From the NCBI RefSeq assembly GCF_000716785.1, contig NZ_JNYY01000009.1, positions 370,395 through 434,394 of the forward strand: a stretch of DNA of 64,000 bases, given 5' to 3'. This DNA is from Amycolatopsis vancoresmycina. GTDB taxonomy: Bacteria > Actinomycetota > Actinomycetes > Mycobacteriales > Pseudonocardiaceae. Positions 57,744 through 64,000 of the stretch are shown here, one piece after another. The position numbers and the translations under genes were made by a program. Every line of letters starts with the position of its first letter. Position 1 is the first letter of the stretch. A model generated the notes under the pieces. The model saw only the letters and a program-made list of their open reading frames with translations. It searched no databases and was not told the DNA's origin.

Positions 57744-60341
57744 TCACGGCGTCAGCAAGGGCAGGAGCGGCTTGCGCACCGCGGTCGCGACGCCGTCCGA
57801 CGCCTCCGCCGCGGCGAGCCGCTCGGCCGACGGCCGTCCGTAGCCCGTCGTGCGCTGGACCAGCGGGCGGCCCAGCGGCTCGACCATCGCGCGCATGTCG
57901 CTGATCGTCTTGTACGACCCGTTGGACGCGCCCGCCATCCGGCTGATCGTCTCCTCCATCAGCGTCCCGCCGATGTCGTTGACGCCACCCTGCAGCACCG
58001 CGCGGCTGCCCTCTTCGCCGAGCTTCACCCAGGAGCTCTGGATGTTGTCGATCATGCCGTGCAGCAGCAGCCGGGCCAGCGCGTGCACCGCGCGGTTCTC
58101 GCGCAGCGTCGTGCCCGGGCGGGCCAGTCCGGCCAGGTAGATCGGCGCGCTCTGGTGGATGAACGGCAGCAGCACGAACTCGCTGAACCCGCGCCGGCCG
58201 TGCTTCTCGAGACCCTCGCGCTGCAGCCGCGCCAGCAGTTTGAGGTGCGCGACCCAGTGCGCCGGGGTGTCGACGTGGCCGTACATCATCGTCGACGTCG
58301 TCGGCAGCCCGACCTCGTGCGCGGTCGTGACGACCTTGATCCACTCCGACGTCGGCAGCTTGCCCTTGGTCAGCACCCAGCGGACGTCGTCGTCGAGGAT
58401 CTCCGCGGCCGTGCCCGGCAGCGAGTCCACACCGGACTCCTTGGCCTTGATCAGCCAGTCCTTCAGCGAGAGGTTGGTCCGCGAAGCGCCGTTCACGACC
58501 TCCATCGGGCTGTAGGAGTGCAGGTGGATCTCCGGCTGACGGCGCTTGACCTCGGCCGCGAGGTCGAAGTACGCGGTGCCCGGCAGGTCCGGGTGGATGC
58601 CGCCCTGCATGCAGATCTCGGTCGCGCCCGCGGCCCACGCCTCGTCGACGCGGTCGCCGACCTGCTCCAGCGAGAGCGTGTACGCGTCGGCGTCGGTGCG
58701 ACGCTGCGCGAAGGCGCAGAAGCGGCAACCCGTGTAGCAGACGTTGGTGAAGTTGATGTTCCGCGTGACGACGAACGTGATGTCGTCCCCGACCGTCTCG
58801 CGCCGGAGGTCGTCGGCGATCCGGGTGAACGCGTCGAGTTCGCGACCGTCGGCGTGCAGCAGCGCCAGCGCGGCGTCGTCGGAGAGCCCGGCGGGGTCCT
58901 TTTCCGCGCTGCGCAAGGCTTCCAGGATGTCCGTGTCGAACTTGGCCGGCCCGGTCTTGATCCGGTCGCCGATCTCCTTCCAGTCCCCGTACACGGAGTC
59001 GAAGTCGCTGCGGCGGTCCTCGGTGCGGCCGCTGGTGTCGATCTCGGTGTGCAGGTCGGTGCGGCCGGACTCCTGCCAGCCGCCGTCCGGCTCCTGCCAC
59101 GGGATGCCGACCGGCATCGCGCCCTCGCGGGCCATCCCGGTTTCGTAGTCGACGAGCGCGGCGACGTGCCGGGTGATCCGCGGGTCCAGCCACGGCTCGC
59201 CCGCCTTGACGTACTCCGGGTAGATCGTCAGCCGTTCCTTGAGCTCGAAGCCGGCCTTCTCGGTGCGGCGGGCGAGCTCGTCGATCTGCGGCCAGGCGCG
59301 TTCCGGGTTGACGTGGTCCGGGGTCAGCGGCGACACGCCACCCCAGTCGTCGATGCCGGCGCGGATCATCAGGTCGTACTGGTTGCCGATCAGGTTCGGC
59401 GGCGCCTGGATGCGCATCTTCGGGCCGAGCACCAGCCGCGCGACGGCGATGTTCGCGGCGAGTTCCTCGAGGTCGGCGTCCGGGGTCGCGCGCATCTTCG
59501 TGTCCGGCTTGGCCCGGAAGTTCTGCACGATGACTTCCTGGATGCCGCCGTAGGTCTTGGCGACCTTGCGGATCTCGAACAGCGCGTCCGCCCGCTCTTC
59601 GAACGTCTCGCCGATGCCGATCAGGACACCGGTGGTGAACGGGACGCTGCTGCGTCCGGCGTCTTCGAGCACCCGCAGCCGGACCGCCGGATCCTTATCG
59701 GGTGAGCCGTAGTGCGGGCCGCCCTTCTCGCTCCACAGCCGGGTCGCGGTCGTCTCCAGCATCATGCCCATCGACGGCGCGACCGGCTTGAGCCGCTGGA
59801 AGTCCTGCCAGGTCAGCACGCCCGGGTTGAGGTGCGGCAGCAGGCCGGTCTCCTCGAGCACCCGGATGGCCATCGCGCGGACGTAGGACAGCGTGTCGTC
59901 GTAGCCGTGCGCGTCCAGCCAGTCGCGGGCGGCCTTCCAGCGGTCCTCGGGCCGGTCGCCGAGCGTGAACAGGGCCTCCTTGCAGCCCATCTCGGCACCC
60001 TTGCGGGCGATGTCGAGGACCTCGTCCGGGGACAGGAACGGTGACTCGAGCCGGCCCGGCACGGTCACGAACGTGCAATACCCGCAGCGGTCGCGGCACA
60101 GGCGGGTCAGCGGGATGAACACCTTGCGGCTGTAGGTGATGACGCCGGCGCGCCCGGCTTCGGCCAGGCCCGCGTCGCGGATGCGCGAGGCGTACTCGGA
60201 CAGCGTGGTGAGGTCGTCACCGCGGGCGTGCAGCAGGACGCTCGCTTCGGCTACGTCGAGTGTCTTCCCGTCACGCGCCCGGGCGAGCGCGCGGCGCATC
60301 GCGGAGGCGGTCGGGGTGGTGGCGTCGGGTTCGGGTCCCAT
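57744..60341 (-). CDS. fbiC: FO synthase (fused CofG-CofH)
   Basis: An 865-residue protein with two radical-SAM domains. The CofG half has the cluster motif CRDRCGYC (Cys82, 86, 89) and the CofH half has CYTGCRFC (Cys535, 539, 542). The enzyme joins the tyrosine-derived part with 5-amino-6-ribitylamino-uracil to form FO, the chromophore of coenzyme F420. The fused form is characteristic of actinobacteria. TAGCGT seven bases before the ATG suggests a leaderless transcript. Supplies F420 for enzymes such as the LLM and Ddn-like proteins in this window. Confidence 0.93.
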   Translation of the reverse strand: MGPEPDATTPTASAMRRALARARDGKTLDVAEASVLLHARGDDLTTLSEYASRIRDAGLAEAGRAGVITYSRKVFIPLTRLCRDRCGYCTFVTVPGRLESPFLSPDEVLDIARKGAEMGCKEALFTLGDRPEDRWKAARDWLDAHGYDDTLSYVRAMAIRVLEETGLLPHLNPGVLTWQDFQRLKPVAPSMGMMLETTATRLWSEKGGPHYGSPDKDPAVRLRVLEDAGRSSVPFTTGVLIGIGETFEERADALFEIRKVAKTYGGIQEVIVQNFRAKPDTKMRATPDADLEELAANIAVARLVLGPKMRIQAPPNLIGNQYDLMIRAGIDDWGGVSPLTPDHVNPERAWPQIDELARRTEKAGFELKERLTIYPEYVKAGEPWLDPRITRHVAALVDYETGMAREGAMPVGIPWQEPDGGWQESGRTDLHTEIDTSGRTEDRRSDFDSVYGDWKEIGDRIKTGPAKFDTDILEALRSAEKDPAGLSDDAALALLHADGRELDAFTRIADDLRRETVGDDITFVVTRNINFTNVCYTGCRFCAFAQRRTDADAYTLSLEQVGDRVDEAWAAGATEICMQGGIHPDLPGTAYFDLAAEVKRRQPEIHLHSYSPMEVVNGASRTNLSLKDWLIKAKESGVDSLPGTAAEILDDDVRWVLTKGKLPTSEWIKVVTTAHEVGLPTTSTMMYGHVDTPAHWVAHLKLLARLQREGLEKHGRRGFSEFVLLPFIHQSAPIYLAGLARPGTTLRENRAVHALARLLLHGMIDNIQSSWVKLGEEGSRAVLQGGVNDIGGTLMEETISRMAGASNGSYKTISDMRAMVEPLGRPLVQRTTGYGRPSAERLAAAEASDGVATAVRKPLLPLLTP

Positions 60342-60348
60342 TCCGCCC

Positions 60349-60354
60349 ACGCTA
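60349..60354 (-). promoter_or_regulatory. -10 element of leaderless fbiC
   Basis: TAGCGT on the minus strand, 7 bases before the ATG. Confidence 0.5.
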
Positions 60355-60485
60355 GGACCGTCCTCGCGGGACCAGCCAGGGTGTGTTCGACACCTCGCTC
60401 GCCTCGGCAGCCGGAGTGATCGTCGTCGCAGGTCAGGGGGATCCGCGGGTTGTCGATCAGCGCGTCGCCGTGTATTACCTAAAGG

Positions 60486-62042
60486 GTGGCATCGGTGGTC
60501 GGCAAGAAGATCGGCGGACGGACGTACTACTACCTGGCGGAGTCCGCCCGGGTGGACGGCAAGCCGCGGGTGGTGACCCAGCGTTACCTCGGCACGGCCG
60601 ACGAGATCGCCCGCGCCGTCCCGGGCGGCGAGCCCGCCTCGGCGTCGTACCGGACGTACGGGGACGTCGCCGCGGTGTGGGCGACGCTGTCCCGGCTGGA
60701 CTTCGTCGCCCGCGTCGACGAGGTCGTGCGCGCCAAGCCGTCGCTGGGGCTGACGCTCGCCGTCGCGGTGCTGCACCGCGCGACCGCCCCCGGAACGCCG
60801 ATCGGCGAGTGGTGGACGGCGTCCGCGGCCGCGGACATCGTCCGGCCCGAGCTGTCCACAGTGGACGGATTGTGGCGGGCGCTGGACCGGCTCACCCCGG
60901 ACCGCATCGCGGGCATCGAAGAAGCCGTCGCCGCCGCGGTACTGGCCACGTTAGCCGACCACGCCGCGCTCGCCGTCGACGTCCCGCAGTTCGCCGCCTT
61001 CGCCGCGGCCGACTGCACGCTGCCGTCGGCCTGCCGGGGCGTGCTCGCCGGGGCCGGGCTCCGGGTGACCCGCGACGGCGCGATCCCCCTGGCGTCGCGG
61101 CTCTACCGGCGTGACGACGGCACGGCCCCGACGTTCGCTTCGGTCACGGCGGGGCTGGGCCCCGCGACCCTCGTGTTCCACTCCGGCCAGGCCGCCCAGC
61201 TCGACCTGGGCTCACGCAGCGGGTTCGTCGGGTCCCTGCCGCTGACCGACCACCCGGAGCTGCTGACCCAGCCCGCGTCCGCCCGCAAGCGCGTCGACCC
61301 CGAGCGGTTCGCCGGGCTCACGGCGCTCGACACGCACGCGGTCGTCGACGGCGTCCGGCGGCGGGTGATCCTGACCCACTCGGCGACCCTGCACGCGGCG
61401 CAGTCCCGCGCGTTCGCCGACGAGCTGGCCACCGCGACCCGCGAGCTCGACGGCCTCGCGGAGGCGCTGGCGGCGGGCACCCACCGCGGCGACCGCGCCC
61501 AGGTCCACGCCGAGATCGGCCGCGTGACCCGCGGCCGGCGCATCGAGCGGGTGCTCACCGCCGTGCTGAGCGGGAACCGGCCCGGCGAGATCCGGGTGGA
61601 ACGGCGCGTCGACACCGTGGCCATCGCCCGGCTGGACGAGGAGTTCTTCGGCAAGCAGGTGCTGGTCACCGACCGGGACTGGCCGGTGGCCGAGGTGGTG
61701 ACCGCCTACCGGGCCCGCACCCACCTCGAATCGACGTTCCGCTGGCTCACCGGGCCCGCCGTCACCGGCCCGACCCCGCGCTGGGAGTGGACGCGGCAGC
61801 GGATCGCGGCCCACGGCCTGGTCTCCGTCCTGGCCGCGACGGTGACCCACCTGATGCGGCGCGAGGCGGACCGGGCGGGGATGAACCTGTCCGTGCGGGA
61901 GCTGCTGGACCAGCTCGCGGGCATCGGCGAGCTGGTGCTGCGCTACCCGTCGACCGGCGGGCGGCCACGCACGAAACGCCTGCTGACCGGGCTGGACGCC
62001 GATCAGCAGGCGCTGTTCGACCTGTTTCAGCCCTCGCGGTAG
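60486..62042 (+). CDS. IS1634-like transposase homologue, probably inactive
   Basis: A 518-residue protein. The N-terminus (YYYLAESARVDGKPRVVTQR) and the core VGSLPL and ESTFRWLTGP are those of IS1634-family DDE transposases. Asp165 (AVDVPQF) and Glu415 (HLESTFRW) can be the first and third catalytic residues, but the second Asp, normally in a VFDKGNNS-like motif, is His232 (LVFHSGQ). The frame is intact, base composition equals its neighbours, and no terminal inverted repeats or target duplications were seen. It therefore looks like a domesticated or dead element, not a mobile IS. Convergent overlap of 16 bases with the next gene. Confidence 0.7.
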   Translation: MASVVGKKIGGRTYYYLAESARVDGKPRVVTQRYLGTADEIARAVPGGEPASASYRTYGDVAAVWATLSRLDFVARVDEVVRAKPSLGLTLAVAVLHRATAPGTPIGEWWTASAAADIVRPELSTVDGLWRALDRLTPDRIAGIEEAVAAAVLATLADHAALAVDVPQFAAFAAADCTLPSACRGVLAGAGLRVTRDGAIPLASRLYRRDDGTAPTFASVTAGLGPATLVFHSGQAAQLDLGSRSGFVGSLPLTDHPELLTQPASARKRVDPERFAGLTALDTHAVVDGVRRRVILTHSATLHAAQSRAFADELATATRELDGLAEALAAGTHRGDRAQVHAEIGRVTRGRRIERVLTAVLSGNRPGEIRVERRVDTVAIARLDEEFFGKQVLVTDRDWPVAEVVTAYRARTHLESTFRWLTGPAVTGPTPRWEWTRQRIAAHGLVSVLAATVTHLMRREADRAGMNLSVRELLDQLAGIGELVLRYPSTGGRPRTKRLLTGLDADQQALFDLFQPSR

Positions 62043-62785
62043 ATCTGCAGCGCCGAGAAGCTCTGCACCACCGGCATCAGCTCGATGACGTTGATGTTCA
62101 CGTGCGCCGGCTGGTTCGCGGCCCAGAGGACGGACTCGGCGACGTCGTCGGCGGTCAGCGGCGTGGTGCCTTCGTACACCTTGTCGGCCTTGGCCTGGTC
62201 GCCGTCGAAGCGGACCTTCGAGAAGTCCGTGCCGCCGACCATGCCGGGCTCGACGTTGGTGACGCGCACGCCGGTGCCGTGCAGGTCGCTGCGCAGGTTG
62301 AGGCTGAACTGGTGGACGAACGCCTTGGTCGCGCCGTAGACGTTGCCGCCGGGGTAGGGGTAGGTGCCGGCGATCGAGCCGATGTTGATCACGTGGCCGC
62401 GGCCGCGCTCGACCATGCCCGGGAGCAGCGCGCGCGTGACGTGCGCGAGGCCGCGGACGTTGGTCGCGATCATCTCGTCCCAGTCGGCCAGATCGGCCTT
62501 GTGCGCCGGCTCGAGGCCCTTGGCCAGGCCGGCGTTGTTCACCAGGACGTCGACCTGCTTCCACTCCGCCGGGAGCGTGGCGATCGTTTCCCGCACGGCT
62601 TCGGGGTCGCTGACGTCGAGGGTCACGGGCAGAACGGCGTCGCCGAGCTCGCCGGCCAGCTTCTCGAGCTTGTCGGCGCTGCGGGCGACGGCGATGACGC
62701 GGGCGCCCTCGGCGGCGAACCGGCGCGCGATGGCGTCACCGAAGCCGGCGCTCGCGCCGGTCACGAACACGGTCTGCTGGGTCAT
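62027..62785 (-). CDS. YdfG-like short-chain dehydrogenase
   Basis: A 252-residue SDR. Cofactor motif TGASAGFG, NNAG, catalytic Ser (NIGSIAG) and YGATK. The C-terminal HVNINVIELMPV is characteristic of YdfG-type enzymes that oxidise 3-hydroxy acids or reduce malonic semialdehyde with NADP(H). ATGA overlap with the upstream hydrolase indicates one operon. Confidence 0.85.
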   Translation of the reverse strand: MTQQTVFVTGASAGFGDAIARRFAAEGARVIAVARSADKLEKLAGELGDAVLPVTLDVSDPEAVRETIATLPAEWKQVDVLVNNAGLAKGLEPAHKADLADWDEMIATNVRGLAHVTRALLPGMVERGRGHVINIGSIAGTYPYPGGNVYGATKAFVHQFSLNLRSDLHGTGVRVTNVEPGMVGGTDFSKVRFDGDQAKADKVYEGTTPLTADDVAESVLWAANQPAHVNINVIELMPVVQSFSALQIYREG

Positions 62786-63564
62786 CTGGTGGCTCCGCTG
62801 TTCTTCAGGAAGGTGCTGAGTGCCTCGTCGAACTCGGTCTCGCGCTCCAGGTTAGGCAGGTGGCCCGCGCCTTCGATCACCACCAGGGTGGAAGTCCGGA
62901 TTTCCCGGTGGATGAGCTCGGCCTCGCCGACCGGGGTGAACTCGTCCTCCCTGCCCACCACGACCAGGGTGGGCACGTCGATCCGGCTCAGCGTCGGCGT
63001 GTAGTCGGGGCGTTCGGCGCGTCCCCGGAGCGCGGCCGCCGCCCCCTCCTTCGGGGCGTTGCGCATCATGCGGCGGACGTGCGCCTCGACGTCCGGCCTG
63101 GTCGCGCGGGTCTGCTTCGAGATCATCTTGGGGAGGAGCTCCTCGGCGTAGCGCTCCATACCCTCCTCGGTGATCCTCGCGGCGGTGTCGACGCGCGCCT
63201 GCTTGGCCTCCGGGGTGTCGAGGCCGGCGAAGGTGTCGGCGAGGAGGAGAGCTTCGACGCGGCCCGGGTGGTCCGCCACCAGCTGCATGGCGATCTGCCC
63301 GCCCATGGAGAGGCCGCCGAGGACGAACCGGTCCAGGCCCAGGTGGTCGGCCAGGGCGATGAGGTCGGCGGCGAAGACGTCGAGGCCGGTCGCGGTGTCC
63401 CGGGTGGGGGACTCCCCGTAGCCGCGGAGGTCGGGGGTGACGACGCAGTGGCCGCGCTCGGCGAGGTGCGTGGCCTGGGGCCGCCACATGGAGCGGTCGA
63501 AGGGGTGGCCGTGGACCAGCAGGACGGGACGGCCGGTCCCGAGGTCGTCGTACGCGAGGTTCAT
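62782..63564 (-). CDS. Alpha/beta hydrolase
   Basis: A 260-residue alpha/beta hydrolase: HGHPFDRSMW (oxyanion loop), nucleophile GLSMGG (Ser86), acid in GREDEFTP and His in GAGHLPNLE. Layout is close to 3-oxoadipate enol-lactonase and haloperoxidase-like esterases. TAACGT seven bases before the ATG suggests a leaderless mRNA. First gene of a two-gene operon with the SDR. Confidence 0.82.
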   Translation of the reverse strand: MNLAYDDLGTGRPVLLVHGHPFDRSMWRPQATHLAERGHCVVTPDLRGYGESPTRDTATGLDVFAADLIALADHLGLDRFVLGGLSMGGQIAMQLVADHPGRVEALLLADTFAGLDTPEAKQARVDTAARITEEGMERYAEELLPKMISKQTRATRPDVEAHVRRMMRNAPKEGAAAALRGRAERPDYTPTLSRIDVPTLVVVGREDEFTPVGEAELIHREIRTSTLVVIEGAGHLPNLERETEFDEALSTFLKNSGATR

Positions 63565-63571
63565 GCGGCCG

Positions 63572-63577
63572 ACGTTA
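63572..63577 (-). promoter_or_regulatory. -10 element of leaderless hydrolase gene
   Basis: TAACGT on the minus strand, 7 bases before the ATG. Upstream (63594-63625) are three GCAAT copies in direct order, possibly a binding site. Confidence 0.45.
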
Positions 63578-63722
63578 GGCAGAGCGCTGGCTCCGAGCAA
63601 TACGGTGCAATGTAGTCGGAGCAATGTTTTTCCGGGGCCCTTCGGTGGCGCTCGGGGCCGGTTGGGGGCAGACTGGCCTCGGACGGGCTTCGTCATGGGG
63701 TCTGACCTGCGCCGATCTTGTT

Positions 63723-63749
63723 AAGGGACCCCCCTGTTTCGGGTCCTTT
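63723..63749. terminator. Hairpin upstream of the rRNA leader
   Basis: Nine-base stem AAGGGACCC / GGGTCCTTT (one wobble), 9-base loop. It lies in the 436-base gene-free end of the window and may insulate the rRNA promoters from upstream transcription. Confidence 0.5.
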
Positions 63750-63825
63750 CGGGGCATGTAAAGTTCTCCAAGTCGCCAGGGAAACCGAGCGACAGGGACA
63801 CGAACCAAGCTCTCGCGGAAAGCGA

Positions 63826-63886
63826 TTGAGTGGGTGGCCCACAAAAACTGCTAGGAATAACTCGCTTCGAGTAAGGCCGCTTGACG
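63826..63886 (+). promoter_or_regulatory. Candidate rRNA operon promoter region
   Basis: TTGAGT (63826) with TAGGAA (63852, 20-base spacer, long) and a further TTGACG (63881). Base composition drops here relative to the coding DNA. Which element is used is uncertain. Confidence 0.4.
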
Positions 63887-63901
63887 GCGGTGCGACTCGG
63901 G

Positions 63902-64000
63902 GTGTGTTGCTTGAGAACTCAACAGTGTGCTAGTGAACTAAGCCAGTAGAGCTTATATGAAACCCCCTCGTCGGGGTTTCCTTTGAGATGCAAGAAATTG
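63902..64000 (+). promoter_or_regulatory. 5' leader of an rRNA operon
   Basis: TTGAGAACTCAACAGTGTG at 63911-63929 closely matches the conserved leader element found upstream of 16S rRNA genes in mycobacteria and relatives (antitermination and processing region). An 8-bp hairpin GAAACCCC / GGGGTTTC follows (63959-63980). The 16S gene itself must start beyond base 64000. Confidence 0.75.

Noticed and set aside
60486..62042. Active insertion sequence
   Set aside because: No terminal inverted repeats or target-site duplication were found by eye, and the middle catalytic Asp is His.
63902..64000. 16S rRNA gene inside the window
   Set aside because: The sequence matches leader elements but does not reach a recognisable 16S start before base 64000.
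1..64000. tRNA genes
   Set aside because: No stretch with a convincing T-loop GGTTCRANYCC and paired acceptor stem was noticed; a covariance search was not possible.

Overview
The window is chromosomal DNA of a very GC-rich actinomycete, most likely Amycolatopsis or a close relative in Pseudonocardiaceae. The basis is family content (F420 biosynthesis gene fbiC, F420-dependent LLM and Ddn-type enzymes, a DUF5302 protein, SCO6745-like and tandem-HxlR proteins), frequent GTG starts and ATGA/GTGA overlaps, many apparently leaderless promoters, and a terminal sequence that reads like the 5' leader of an actinobacterial rRNA operon. The genus is inference; no 16S sequence lies inside the window.

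Layout. 1-3.2 kb: the 3' end of a leucine/valine-type amino acid dehydrogenase, a class A beta-lactamase-fold hydrolase, a LysR regulator and a Tat-exported metallo-beta-lactamase-fold hydrolase. 3.2-10.2 kb: a two-domain HxlR regulator divergent from a five-gene run (carotenoid-oxygenase-family enzyme, acyl-CoA ligase, SCP2-type thiolase, LLM oxidoreductase, split-barrel flavoprotein), which looks like a catabolic pathway of unknown substrate. 10.2-15.3 kb: secreted SGNH esterase, PucR-like regulator, a 21-bp repeat array, a small membrane protein, an alpha/beta hydrolase, two TetR regulators and a possible 6C-like small RNA. 15.4-19.3 kb: lysine catabolism (davB, davA, cationic amino acid permease) with a strong palindrome upstream. 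19.4-26.2 kb: SCO6745-like protein, a two-component system, and a LacI-controlled sugar-acid-like locus (DUF993, TIM-barrel isomerase, IclR). 26.4-37.7 kb: Ddn-like protein, acyltransferase, dihydrolipoamide dehydrogenase, a secreted S8-fold peptidase without the canonical histidine, two SDR-type proteins, LysR, a lipoprotein and a secreted LVIVD-repeat protein, and an acetyltransferase. 37.8-44 kb: an alpha-glucoside ABC uptake operon (lipoprotein, two permeases, GH13 hydrolase) under a LacI regulator, with a second 21-bp repeat array. 44-51.8 kb: a membrane protein, a second two-component system and two tandem GH87-type alpha-glucanases. 51.9-57.1 kb: methyltransferase, HSL-type hydrolase, and a three-gene cassette of 2-oxoglutarate oxygenase, methyltransferase and carnitine-type acyltransferase. 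57.1-64 kb: DUF4232 lipoprotein, fbiC, an intact IS1634-like transposase homologue with one catalytic Asp replaced, an SDR and an alpha/beta hydrolase, then the rRNA leader.

Genes working together: FbiC makes the F420 precursor that the LLM enzyme and Ddn-like protein probably use. The LacI/ABC/GH13 locus forms one import-and-hydrolysis unit, and the GH87 pair would release alpha-glucan oligomers outside the cell that such a transporter could take up. DavB and DavA convert lysine to 5-aminovalerate, with the lower pathway encoded elsewhere. The most unusual items are the two exact-period 21-bp inverted arrays, the oxygenase/methyltransferase/acyltransferase cassette, the oxygenase-led catabolic run behind a tandem HxlR regulator, the peptidase with Glu in place of His, and the probably inactive transposase homologue.
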